A DNA stretch of 64,000 bases, from the NCBI RefSeq assembly GCF_047344985.1, contig NZ_CP178861.1:1798001-1862000 (forward strand). The letters are read 5' to 3'. A model generated the notes under the pieces. That model was not told the DNA's origin. It did not search any database and was given only the letters and a program-made list of their open reading frames with translations. A program made the translations under genes and the position numbers. This document shows positions 1-7,783 of the stretch, in pieces; position 1 is the first letter of the stretch, and each line of letters opens with the position of its first letter. The DNA is from Bdellovibrio sp047344985. Lineage in GTDB: Bacteria > Bdellovibrionota > Bdellovibrionia > Bdellovibrionales > Bdellovibrionaceae.

Positions 1-1
1 G

Positions 2-610
2 ATGAAAGATGAGAAATTTCAGATCTTGGCGACAGGACATCATCGCGATGATCTTTTAGAAACACGTTTGTTAAGATTGATTCGCGGCACGGGAGCGCAA
101 GGTTTTCAAGCGATGCATGTTTTTAAAGACAGCATCTTCCGTCCGTTTTTAGAGGTCACAAAAAAAGAACTGAAAAAATATTTGCGTGAAGAAAAATTAC
201 GCATTTTCGAGGATCCTTCGAACTCCAAACTGGACCCTTTGCGTAATTGGATTCGTGAAGAATGGTTGAAGGAGTTGGAGCGTCGTACACGAGGTGCATC
301 GGCGGCCTTAGCACGCTCGCTTGAAACTATCGCACTTGAAATTGAAAATCGCCCGTGGGGTGATCTCCTGAGTCAAAATGAGTCTTATAAGACACAGGGG
401 CTTTCGCGTGGTTTTTATCTCACTTTAAGCCCGTTTGAACAAAAAAGATTGCTGGCGCAGTACCTTTTTGCCCTCGGAAAACGCGATTTTTCCCAATCTC
501 ATCTTGAAGAAATTCAAAAGCGCCTGGACAAGTCACAAAAAGTGATCACATTCAAAGTCGGTGGCTGTCACTGGGAAGTTAACGCAGAGCAAGTCAAGGT
601 CCAGTCCTGA
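2..610 (+). CDS. tilS: tRNA(Ile)-lysidine synthase, C-terminal part (5' truncated by window edge)
   Basis: This is the last 202 residues of TilS, the cytosolic enzyme that uses ATP to attach lysidine to C34 of the AUA-reading tRNA-Ile. Visible is the block ATGHHRDDLLETRLLRLIRG, typical of the N-type ATP pyrophosphatase fold (conserved HHxDDxxET), followed by a GAQGFQAM stretch and the helical linker. The P-loop SGGxDS must lie upstream, outside the window, so the ATG at position 2 is internal and not the real start. The gene precedes ftsH by about 100 bases, a neighbourhood seen in many bacteria. Family assignment is firm; the length of the whole protein cannot be judged. Confidence 0.9.
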   Translation: MKDEKFQILATGHHRDDLLETRLLRLIRGTGAQGFQAMHVFKDSIFRPFLEVTKKELKKYLREEKLRIFEDPSNSKLDPLRNWIREEWLKELERRTRGASAALARSLETIALEIENRPWGDLLSQNESYKTQGLSRGFYLTLSPFEQKRLLAQYLFALGKRDFSQSHLEEIQKRLDKSQKVITFKVGGCHWEVNAEQVKVQS

Positions 611-708
611 TTTGAGAGGGAGTAATTCTCTTTGCGAAGTTTCTTTTTTTGAGATGGCATCCGTGTTACCCTTGAGGGTGACTTGACCTCTGACCGAAAG
701 GAACTGAA

Positions 709-2649
709 ATGCGATCTACTCAGAAAACGCTGGCTCTCTGGTTCTTCCTGATCATCATGGCTGTTTTTCTATTTCAAGCCTATGAGAGTAAGCACCAAAA
801 AGTGATCACTGATTTTAACTACCCGAAATTCTCTGAAGCGGTGAAATCTGGTGAAGTGGCTTCTGTCACATTCCGCCAAGACACAAGTGAGATTGTTGGC
901 GAATTAAAACCAGAATTCGAAAAGAAGTACAACGGAACGCACTTTGCGATCGTGGGTAACACCGGCGACAAGGGCCTTGCGTTTCTTCAAGAAAATGGAA
1001 TCACTCCAAACTATGAACGCGCTGATAGCGGTGGCTTCTTCCAAACATTTATTGTGAATTGGTTGCCACTGATTCTTATCGTAGCGATGTTCCTCTTCAT
1101 CATGCGCCAAATCCAAGTCGGCGGCGGTAAAGCCATGTCTTTTGGAAAAAGCCGTGCGCGCCTTCTGACGGAGCACAAAAACCGTGTGACGTTCAAAGAA
1201 GTAGCTGGTGTTGATGAAGCCAAAGAAGACTTGCAAGAAATCGTGAGCTTCTTGAAAGATCCAAAAAAATATACAAAATTGGGTGGTCGTATCCCTAAAG
1301 GTGTTTTGCTTGTAGGTCCTCCGGGAACAGGTAAGACATTGCTTGCACGCGCGGTAGCGGGTGAAGCGGGTGTGCCATTCTTTACAATCTCTGGTTCTGA
1401 CTTCGTAGAGATGTTCGTGGGTGTCGGTGCGAGCCGTGTCCGTGATTTGTTTGAACAAGGTAAGAAAAATGCTCCGTGCTTGATCTTTATCGACGAGATC
1501 GATGCCGTAGGTCGCCATCGTGGTGCCGGCATGGGTGGCGGTCATGACGAGCGCGAGCAAACTCTCAACCAATTGCTTGTTGAGATGGATGGTTTTGAAT
1601 CTTCTGAAGGTGTGATCTTGATTGCGGCGACAAACCGTCCTGACGTTCTGGATCCTGCGTTGTTGCGTCCAGGTCGTTTCGACCGTCGTGTGGTTGTAAA
1701 TAAGCCAGACCTTAAAGGTCGTGAGCAAATTCTTGCCGTGCACATGCGTAAGACGCCATTGGGACCTGATGTGGAAGCAACAAAGATTGCGCGCGGAACT
1801 CCGGGCTTCTCAGGTGCTGATCTTGAGAACTTGGTGAATGAAGCGGCATTGATCGCAGCTCGCACAGATAAAAAATATCTTGAGATGGAAGACTTTGAAA
1901 AAGCGAAAGACAAAGTCATCATGGGTTCTGAAAGAAAATCGATGGTGATCTCGGATGAAGATAAAAAAGTGACGGCGTACCATGAAGCAGGTCACACGCT
2001 TGTTGGTAAGAAACTGGCGGGTCTTGATCCAATTCATAAAGTGACAATCATTCCTCGCGGAATGGCTTTGGGTGTAACGCAAACATTGCCTGAAAAAGAA
2101 AGCGTGTCTTTGTCTAAGAGCAAAGCAGAAAACATGATTGCTTTCTTGTTCGGTGGTCGTGCTGCTGAAGAAGTGATCTTTAAAGATGTCACAACAGGTG
2201 CTGGAAATGACATTGAACGTGCCACAGATATTGCGCGCCGTATGGTGTGTGAATGGGGTATGAGTAAATTGGGACCTTTGGCATTTGAAAAACGTGGTGG
2301 CGAAGTGTTCTTGGGAATGCAATACGGTCACTCCGGTCATAAAGATTATTCAGAATCTAAAGCTGAAGAAATCGATGCGGAAGTTTCTAAATTTATCGAT
2401 CACGGTTACGAAACAGCCGTGCGTATCTTGACTGACTACAAAGATGCGTTGGAAAGATTGGCGCAAGCCCTTCTTGAATACGAAACCATCGACGGTCACG
2501 AAGTAGAAATGCTTGTGAACGGGGCGGCTGTCACGGAGATTGAAAAATACCGTAACAGCAAAAAGGACGGTGGCTTGGGTGTGGCAGTGACTCCGAAAAA
2601 GGACACTTCCGGCGACCCCGTGGGTAACACCGGTCCTGTGACAATTTAA
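709..2649 (+). CDS. ftsH: ATP-dependent zinc metalloprotease FtsH
   Basis: Membrane-anchored AAA+ protease that extracts and degrades unstable membrane proteins and regulatory proteins as a hexamer facing the cytoplasm. The 646-residue protein has the usual length. Two membrane segments (about residues 8-24 and 117-133) flank a small periplasmic domain. The AAA module shows Walker A GPPGTGKT (203-210), Walker B LIFIDEID (about 258-265) and the second region of homology with the arginine finger (ATNRPDVLDPALLRPGRFDR, about 307-326). The zinc site HEAGH lies at 425-429. The start is preceded by GAAAGGAAC at a normal distance. A good intrinsic terminator follows, so ftsH is probably a transcription unit separate from cdaA. 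Confidence 0.97.
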   Translation: MRSTQKTLALWFFLIIMAVFLFQAYESKHQKVITDFNYPKFSEAVKSGEVASVTFRQDTSEIVGELKPEFEKKYNGTHFAIVGNTGDKGLAFLQENGITPNYERADSGGFFQTFIVNWLPLILIVAMFLFIMRQIQVGGGKAMSFGKSRARLLTEHKNRVTFKEVAGVDEAKEDLQEIVSFLKDPKKYTKLGGRIPKGVLLVGPPGTGKTLLARAVAGEAGVPFFTISGSDFVEMFVGVGASRVRDLFEQGKKNAPCLIFIDEIDAVGRHRGAGMGGGHDEREQTLNQLLVEMDGFESSEGVILIAATNRPDVLDPALLRPGRFDRRVVVNKPDLKGREQILAVHMRKTPLGPDVEATKIARGTPGFSGADLENLVNEAALIAARTDKKYLEMEDFEKAKDKVIMGSERKSMVISDEDKKVTAYHEAGHTLVGKKLAGLDPIHKVTIIPRGMALGVTQTLPEKESVSLSKSKAENMIAFLFGGRAAEEVIFKDVTTGAGNDIERATDIARRMVCEWGMSKLGPLAFEKRGGEVFLGMQYGHSGHKDYSESKAEEIDAEVSKFIDHGYETAVRILTDYKDALERLAQALLEYETIDGHEVEMLVNGAAVTEIEKYRNSKKDGGLGVAVTPKKDTSGDPVGNTGPVTI

Positions 2650-2664
2650 TTTTTTGCAGACAAC

Positions 2665-2691
2665 GGCTCAGGCAGATCGCCTGGGCCTTTT
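2665..2691 (+). terminator. Intrinsic terminator after ftsH
   Basis: GGCTCAGGC and GCCTGGGCC can pair over nine positions (one G-U) around a short loop and are followed by TTTT. It sits between the ftsH stop and the cdaA start. Confidence 0.75.
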
Positions 2692-2711
2692 AACGTTTTA
2701 GAGGCATCTTG

Positions 2712-3524
2712 ATGTTGCAACAGTTTGTCGACAACTTGGTATTCATCGTCCAGCATCTGCGCGTTCAAGACGCGATAGACATGCTTCTCGTGTGGATGGT
2801 TGTGTATCGCATTCTGGTTCTGATCAAAAGAACCGGCACCATCCAAATGCTCTCCGGTTTGGGAGTTCTTGCCATCGGATACATCTTAAGTATCTGGCTT
2901 GAGCTTTTCACCTTTAACTGGATCTTAGAAAAATTCTTCTCAAATCTTTTTGTGATCGTGGTTGTCTTGTTCCAAGGGGAGATTCGTCGGGCCTTGGCTC
3001 ATATCGGAAGCAATCCGTTCTTTAGCGATGCTTCAACAATTCAAGAAACTCAAGTGATTGAAGAAATCGCGAAGGGCGTAATTCTCACCGCACAAAAAGG
3101 TTTCGGCGCTTTGGTGGTGGTTGAGCGTGAGATCGTGATCGACTACCACATCGAATTTGGAACAGAAATGGATTCGAAAGTTTCGGCGGAACTTTTAGCT
3201 TCCATCTTCCATCCGGAAAGCCCCATGCATGATGGGGCGGTTTTAATTCGTAACGGAAAAATTCACTCCGCAGGTTGTTTCCTGCCTCTTAGTAAAAATC
3301 CAGCCCTTGATAAAAACTTGGGAACTCGTCACAGAGCCGCAATCGGTTTGACTGAAGAAACCGATGCCTTGGTTTTTGTGGTCTCTGAAGAAAATAAATC
3401 CATCGGTATCGTTCAAGGGGGTCACTTGAGTCCGAATGTGGAATTAGGTGACATCCGTAAAGCCCTCTATGAAACTTTCGGCCTTAAATACAAAGCCTTC
3501 TCTCAACAAGGGGAGGTGTCGTAA
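2712..3524 (+). CDS. cdaA: Membrane diadenylate cyclase CdaA
   Basis: Condenses two ATP into cyclic di-AMP. The N-terminus carries three hydrophobic membrane segments (about residues 5-95) and the rest is a DisA_N catalytic domain. The two signature motifs are present: DGA at 174-176 (HDGAVLIRNG) and RHR at 206-208 (GTRHRAAIG). The 270-residue length is normal for CdaA. A TTG lies directly before the ATG at 2712; the ATG is preferred because GAGG is seven bases upstream. The gene overlaps ybbR by one base and glmM follows, which is the conserved cdaA-cdaR-glmM arrangement linking c-di-AMP to cell-wall precursor supply. Presence in a Gram-negative predator implies c-di-AMP signalling; receptors are not visible here. 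Confidence 0.95.
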   Translation: MLQQFVDNLVFIVQHLRVQDAIDMLLVWMVVYRILVLIKRTGTIQMLSGLGVLAIGYILSIWLELFTFNWILEKFFSNLFVIVVVLFQGEIRRALAHIGSNPFFSDASTIQETQVIEEIAKGVILTAQKGFGALVVVEREIVIDYHIEFGTEMDSKVSAELLASIFHPESPMHDGAVLIRNGKIHSAGCFLPLSKNPALDKNLGTRHRAAIGLTEETDALVFVVSEENKSIGIVQGGHLSPNVELGDIRKALYETFGLKYKAFSQQGEVS

Positions 3525-3946
3525 TGAAACGCCGCTGGTCGAATATGCTGACTGAAAATTTCAGCTATAAAGTTGTCGCTCTTTTTATTTCTTTGATCTT
3601 ATGGCTGACTATCCTAGGGCGCAGAGACTTTGTCTTAAGTAAAAACATTGATATTGAGCTTGTAACAGCTCCAGGAACCCATGTCGTGGCGCAGACTACA
3701 GACCACATCAAGGTAAAAGTTTCGGGCCCGAGATCGGCTTTAAAAAAGTTCTTGGAGAGTTCTTTATCTCAGAGTATTTCTCTTGATATTTCACAAAGGG
3801 GCGAAGGGGTCGTTTATGTCGACATTCCTTTGAATAAAATAGAAGTGCCCATTGGTGTAAGAATTCTGGGTGTCCGTCCTAATCAGATCCAGGCGGAAGT
3901 CGTAAAAGTGAAAGGCCCAACTCATGACGAACAAAAAGGTCAGTAA
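3524..3946 (+). CDS. ybbR: YbbR/CdaR-type membrane-anchored protein
   Basis: A 140-residue protein with one N-terminal membrane anchor (about residues 16-32, followed by WLTILGRRDF) and an extracytoplasmic beta-rich domain of the YbbR type (the pattern TTDHIKVKVSGPRSALKKF is typical). In Firmicutes the equivalent CdaR binds CdaA and tunes its activity, and usually has several YbbR repeats; here there appears to be only one. The ATG overlaps the cdaA stop (TAATG), which points to translational coupling, and its own end overlaps the glmM start by 23 bases. Function as a CdaA regulator is inferred from position and fold. Confidence 0.85.
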   Translation: MKRRWSNMLTENFSYKVVALFISLILWLTILGRRDFVLSKNIDIELVTAPGTHVVAQTTDHIKVKVSGPRSALKKFLESSLSQSISLDISQRGEGVVYVDIPLNKIEVPIGVRILGVRPNQIQAEVVKVKGPTHDEQKGQ

Positions 3947-5327
3947 AGTGGTTGATAAGAAATCTTCGAAGTTGTTCGGTACGGATGGTATCCGTGGGAC
4001 TGCCAATCAGTGGCCCATGACTCCAGACATGGTTGTTAAAATCGGTCAGGCGATTGGTTACATGCTTCAAAAGCAAGCTCAGCATCTTCCTGCGGCGTCT
4101 CGTAAAGTGGTTATCGGAAAAGACACGCGTCTTTCTGGTTATATGATCGAACAAGCTTTGGCGAGCGGTTTGAACTCCATGGGAATCTTCGTTCAACTTG
4201 TAGGCCCACTCCCAACTCCGGGTATTGGTTATTTAACTCGCACGATGAGAGCCGCGGCGGGAATCGTGATTTCCGCTTCTCACAATCCATTCCACGATAA
4301 CGGTATTAAAGTTTTCGGCGCAGATGGTTTTAAAATTTCTGAAGAGATGGAAAAAGAAATTGAGCGCTTGGTTCTTGAAGAGGACCTCAGTGCTTTGTTG
4401 CCTCCAAGCAAAGAAATCGGCCGCACGAAACGTATCGAAGACTCGCAAGGTCGTTACATCGTTTACGTTAAAGGCACGTTCCCTCTTGAATACACACTGG
4501 ATGGAATGCGCATCGTTCTTGATACAGCGAATGGGGCCTCTTACAAAGTCGCTCCGTCTGTATTCCAGGAGTTGGGTGCCGAAGTGATTCAATTGGGTGA
4601 CGATCCTAATGGAACAAACATCAACGACAAAGTCGGTGCTCTTTATCCACAAAAACTTTCTGAAGCGGTTCAACAGTACCGTGCGGATGTTGGTATCAGT
4701 CTTGATGGTGATGCTGATCGCGTGATCATGGTGGATGAAAAAGGGGAGATCGTAAACGGAGACCGTATTCTTGCGATCTGTGCTCTTCATATGAAAGAGC
4801 GTGGTCTGTTGAAAGGTGACACCTTGGTGGCAACACAGATGTCGAACTTCGGTCTTGAAAAACGCATGAATGAAGCAGGCATCAAGCTTGTGAAAACGGG
4901 CGTTGGTGATAAATACGTTGTCGAAGAGATGAGAAAAAATGGTTACAACCTGGGCGGTGAACAATCAGGTCACATTATTTTCTTGGATCACACGACAACA
5001 GGGGACGGTTGTATCGCAGCCTTGGGTGTCCTTGCGGTGATGAAACAAACGGGTAAGAAAATGAGTGAACTGAATCGCGTTTTTGAAGACGTGCCTCAGG
5101 TTCTTATCAACTGCCGTGTAAAGCGCCGCACAGAGCTTCATGAGCTTGCTGGCTACAATGATCTGATCCGTACAATTGAAAAGAAACTCAATGGCGATGG
5201 ACGTGTATTCGTTCGTTTCTCAGGCACAGAGCCGGTGATCCGCGTTCTTGTCGAGGGACCCGATAAAGCGCAAATCAATATGTTTGCCGAAGAGATCGCC
5301 TCCTTCCTAGAAAAAGAGCTGTCATAG
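3924..5327 (+). CDS. glmM: Phosphoglucosamine mutase GlmM
   Basis: Converts glucosamine-6-phosphate to glucosamine-1-phosphate for UDP-GlcNAc, hence for peptidoglycan and LPS. The 467-residue protein has all landmarks of the alpha-D-phosphohexomutase family: KLFGTDGIRG near the N-terminus, the phosphoserine loop SASHNP with catalytic Ser119, the metal loop DGDADR (261-266), the sugar loop GGEQSGH, and the C-terminal phosphate loop RFSGTEPVIRV. The ATG lies inside the end of ybbR (23-base overlap), and pdxJ starts one base after the stop. In other bacteria CdaA and CdaR contact GlmM and c-di-AMP output is coupled to it; that is inference here. Confidence 0.96.
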   Translation: MTNKKVSKVVDKKSSKLFGTDGIRGTANQWPMTPDMVVKIGQAIGYMLQKQAQHLPAASRKVVIGKDTRLSGYMIEQALASGLNSMGIFVQLVGPLPTPGIGYLTRTMRAAAGIVISASHNPFHDNGIKVFGADGFKISEEMEKEIERLVLEEDLSALLPPSKEIGRTKRIEDSQGRYIVYVKGTFPLEYTLDGMRIVLDTANGASYKVAPSVFQELGAEVIQLGDDPNGTNINDKVGALYPQKLSEAVQQYRADVGISLDGDADRVIMVDEKGEIVNGDRILAICALHMKERGLLKGDTLVATQMSNFGLEKRMNEAGIKLVKTGVGDKYVVEEMRKNGYNLGGEQSGHIIFLDHTTTGDGCIAALGVLAVMKQTGKKMSELNRVFEDVPQVLINCRVKRRTELHELAGYNDLIRTIEKKLNGDGRVFVRFSGTEPVIRVLVEGPDKAQINMFAEEIASFLEKELS

Positions 5328-5328
5328 T

Positions 5329-6054
5329 ATGAAACATAAAATTCGCCTTGGTGTGAATGTGGACCACGTAGCAACCCTACGTCAGGTTCGAGGTGGAACT
5401 ACGCCTTATCCGAATCTTTTGGATATGGTAAAGAAATCCGTGAAAGGTGGCGCTGAACAAATCACGATCCATCTTCGTGAAGACCGTCGTCATATTCAGT
5501 TGGAAGACTTAAAGCTTCTCTCGAAGTCTTGTCCTGTGCCTTTGAATTTGGAAATGGCAGCGACTCCGCAAATGGTTTCGTTTGCGAAAAAATACCGTCC
5601 TGATTGGGTGTGCTTTGTTCCTGAAAAAAGAGCCGAGCTAACAACAGAGGGTGGCCTTGACGTAAAGAAAGGCTTTAAGAAAATGGCTCCGATGGTTGAA
5701 AAACTTCAACGTATCGGTATCGAGATTTCGATGTTTATTGAGCCTTCCCTTGAGCAAGTTGAAGCGTCTTATGAAATTGGAGCTGACGCTGTTGAATTTC
5801 ACACAGGAAAATGGGTTCACCTCACAGGTCCTCGTAAACAAAAAGAATGGGATCGTTTGGTGGATGCAGCAGAGTGGGCCAATTACTTAGGTCTTAATGT
5901 TCACGCCGGTCATGGTCTTGATTATCACCATTCAAAACTCATCAACAAACTTCCCTACCTTCAAGAAGTGAACATCGGTCACTCGTTGATCTGTTACGCT
6001 CTTGAGGACGGTCTTGAAGCGTCTGTTCGTAAGATGAGAAAGATCTTAAAGTAA
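5329..6054 (+). CDS. pdxJ: Pyridoxine 5'-phosphate synthase PdxJ
   Basis: Cytosolic TIM-barrel enzyme that joins 1-deoxy-D-xylulose-5-phosphate and 3-amino-2-oxopropyl phosphate to give pyridoxine 5'-phosphate (DXP-dependent vitamin B6 pathway). The 241-residue protein starts with the family signature LGVNVDHVATLRQVRGG and keeps the conserved QITIHLREDRRHI, the catalytic Glu region (LNLEMAAT) and the C-terminal NVHAGHGLDY and EVNIGHSL phosphate-binding segments. It begins right after glmM and its stop overlaps the tsaE start (TAATG). The acpS gene that often lies directly downstream in other proteobacteria is absent here. Confidence 0.96.
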   Translation: MKHKIRLGVNVDHVATLRQVRGGTTPYPNLLDMVKKSVKGGAEQITIHLREDRRHIQLEDLKLLSKSCPVPLNLEMAATPQMVSFAKKYRPDWVCFVPEKRAELTTEGGLDVKKGFKKMAPMVEKLQRIGIEISMFIEPSLEQVEASYEIGADAVEFHTGKWVHLTGPRKQKEWDRLVDAAEWANYLGLNVHAGHGLDYHHSKLINKLPYLQEVNIGHSLICYALEDGLEASVRKMRKILK

Positions 6055-6500
6055 TGTCGACAATCCTGAACTCGGAAAGAACAGTGAAGAATCTCATTGA
6101 GCTTAAAGAGTTCTGGAAAGAATTTTTGCCACACTTGAGTGATCGCTGCATTTTACTAATGAGCGGTGATGTCGGTGCTGGCAAAACGACGTCTGTGCAA
6201 ATGATTGCCGAAATCCTCGGGATGCGGGACGTTCAATCGCCGTCCTTTGCGATTCATCTGCGCTATGAAAACGCCGAAGGAAAATCACTAGACCATATCG
6301 ATCTTTATCGCTTGAAAGACGACGATGATTTAGAAAGCTCCGGCTTTTGGGATCTCTTCGCTCCGAAACAAGGTCTGATTATTATCGAATGGGCGAATCG
6401 CCTGGATTTTGATTATTTGCCGCTCAATTGGCAAAGAGTCGAAGTGAAGTTTGAAAAAACATCGGCAGAGTCTCGAAAAATCCTCTGCCGAGTCGTCTAA
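6054..6500 (+). CDS. tsaE: tRNA threonylcarbamoyladenosine biosynthesis ATPase TsaE
   Basis: Small P-loop ATPase (148 residues) needed, with TsaB and TsaD, for the t6A37 modification of ANN-decoding tRNAs. The Walker A motif GDVGAGKTT lies at 38-46, followed by the family-typical SPSFAIHLRYE, the Walker B-like HIDLYRL and the C-terminal IIEWANRLDF (usual form IEWxExL/G). It overlaps pdxJ by one base and ends in a hairpin terminator shared with the convergent nuclease gene. TsaB and TsaD are not in the window. Confidence 0.93.
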   Translation: MSTILNSERTVKNLIELKEFWKEFLPHLSDRCILLMSGDVGAGKTTSVQMIAEILGMRDVQSPSFAIHLRYENAEGKSLDHIDLYRLKDDDDLESSGFWDLFAPKQGLIIIEWANRLDFDYLPLNWQRVEVKFEKTSAESRKILCRVV

Positions 6501-6520
6501 AAGGTACGCCGTACCTTTTT
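6499..6520. terminator. Bidirectional terminator hairpin, GGTAC-GCC-GTACC type
   Basis: AAAAGGTAC and GTACCTTTT pair perfectly around a GCC loop and overlap the last base pairs of tsaE's stop codon. The A-tract and T-tract serve both strands, fitting the convergent tsaE and nuclease genes. The same arms, with loop CAG, occur next to the EAL gene near 55276-55338. Confidence 0.8.
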
Positions 6521-6533
6521 GCATTGTCTTGCG

Positions 6534-7184
6534 TTAGTTATATCCGTTTTTATAAGCTAAATCGTAGTCAGGGAAGAATACTCTTTTCCAGACGGGGATC
6601 TGCTCGATATTTTCCGGAGAAAGAACTTTTTTAAGTTCAAAATCGCCAACAGGATTTCTGCCGACTTGTTTACGAACTCTTAAGCGGAATAAGTACGGAG
6701 CTTCCGTTTCTTTATAATCATTCGAGAATACGCCACGTTTATTGTCGAAAGCTTCTTTCGCGGCTTTGCTGTATTTACTCACGACACCTTTATCAAAAGG
6801 GTAGATGAAATAAATCATGCCCCAACCTTGACGAAGCATTTCCTCATTCAAATCTTTTCCGTCTTTAAGTAATCGACCTAAGATACGTCCATGTTTATCT
6901 ACATCACTGTCTTCAGAAAGAATAAGAACGGAACCCTCCGGTGCCATTGCTCTTAAAGCGTCACGAGCTTTTAAAGAAACATCACCTTGAGTGTTCTTAT
7001 AAAAATCGACTTCGGGAGTATCAACACCCATCAAACGCACTTTGTATCTTTCGTCATCGTCAACACCCACGGCTGTCAGCGTATCGCCATCGTGAACGCT
7101 CACAACCTTTAAACGAATGCCTTCGGCAAAAAGAGTGGCAGGGAAAAGAAGGATCAATAATAAAAGACTGCGTAGGTAATTCAT
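6534..7184 (-). CDS. Secreted thermonuclease-family (SNase-like) protein
   Basis: A 216-residue protein with a signal peptide (MNYLRSLLLLILLFPATLFA) followed by an OB-fold staphylococcal-nuclease domain. Visible family features are VVSVHDGDTL with the metal-binding Asp, RLMGVDTPEVD (active-site Arg and Asp), and a later DVDKHGRILGRL, which holds the second catalytic Arg region. Family members cut DNA and RNA with calcium. Secretion to the periplasm or outside would suit degradation of prey nucleic acid or nutrient scavenging; that role is inference. About 60 residues after the nuclease core have no clear assignment. Confidence 0.88.
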   Translation of the reverse strand: MNYLRSLLLLILLFPATLFAEGIRLKVVSVHDGDTLTAVGVDDDERYKVRLMGVDTPEVDFYKNTQGDVSLKARDALRAMAPEGSVLILSEDSDVDKHGRILGRLLKDGKDLNEEMLRQGWGMIYFIYPFDKGVVSKYSKAAKEAFDNKRGVFSNDYKETEAPYLFRLRVRKQVGRNPVGDFELKKVLSPENIEQIPVWKRVFFPDYDLAYKNGYN

Positions 7185-7220
7185 AAATTGCAGTCTTAAT
7201 TCGAGTAATCCGGAAACGCA

Positions 7221-7244
7221 AGAAGCCTCTAAATCGAGGCTTCT
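7221..7244 (-). terminator. Hairpin downstream of the small secreted gene at 7286
   Basis: AGAAGCCTC and GAGGCTTCT form a nine-pair stem with a short loop. On the minus strand it follows the stop of the 7286-7783 gene. The T-tract is short, so termination strength is uncertain. Confidence 0.6.
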
Positions 7245-7285
7245 AAGTCAGTAGGAAATACTAAAGTGTCTAAAAAACCGACGCT

Positions 7286-7783
7286 TTATTTGCTGCCTTT
7301 GCTTTTCTTGTTCAGAGGATTCTCCTGTGACTGCGGAAAGCGAGTGCCAATTCCGTGATCTTTTAGATTATTGGTAACCTCTTCGCAGTCGGAATAACCG
7401 GTGCGGTTTCGCCAAGCAATCTGTGCAGAGGGAGGAACTCCAGGTTGAGTGGAAACATTTAAAGTGATGCGTTTACGTAGATGACGATTGAACGATTTTT
7501 CAAAGGGACTGCAAGCTTCCGGAATCGTTTTAAAAACGACTTCGGAAATTTTACCCGAAGAACTGTCCTGCACACTTTCAACCGCCATAGGGCAGGTGAC
7601 AGTGTCTGACGACGAAGTGATTTTAATTTCAGCATGATCCAAATCACTGACATTCACAAAACCAGAAAGATTTTGTTTTTCCAGCCATGCATCATTGAGT
7701 TTGCAAGAGTAAAGAGGCTCAGCGGCAGAGGCGGTATTAAGAATCCCCAAAAAAAGAAATGTACTGAGAGCGGTTTTTATCAT
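7286..7783 (-). CDS. Small secreted protein of unknown function, partner of PAD-like gene
   Basis: A 165-residue protein with a clear signal peptide (about residues 1-20, ending ASAAEP) and five cysteines (CKLND, TCPMAV, EACSPF, SDCEEV among them), which suggests disulfides in the periplasm or outside. I do not recognise a domain. The start codon overlaps the stop of the upstream PAD-like gene by four bases (ATGA), and a strong AAGGAGG lies just before it, so the two are co-translated. It may serve the deiminase as a partner or inhibitor, but the sequence does not show this. The tail is basic (NKKSKGSK). Confidence 0.75.
   Translation of the reverse strand: MIKTALSTFLFLGILNTASAAEPLYSCKLNDAWLEKQNLSGFVNVSDLDHAEIKITSSSDTVTCPMAVESVQDSSSGKISEVVFKTIPEACSPFEKSFNRHLRKRITLNVSTQPGVPPSAQIAWRNRTGYSDCEEVTNNLKDHGIGTRFPQSQENPLNKKSKGSK

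Noticed and set aside
611..708. Possible heat-shock promoter or CIRCE element before ftsH
   Set aside because: CTTGAGG and a short ACCCTTGAGGGT palindrome are present, but no matching -10 or CIRCE arm was found at the right distance.
904..1743. Long minus-strand open frame (279 codons) opposite ftsH
   Set aside because: It is the shadow of a strongly conserved gene; its product is rich in His, Thr and Arg with no domain, and no ribosome site is present.
1810..2340. Minus-strand 176-codon frame within ftsH
   Set aside because: Another shadow frame without features.
4233..4964. Minus-strand 243-codon frame opposite glmM
   Set aside because: Shadow of glmM with the same biased composition; no start signal or family likeness.
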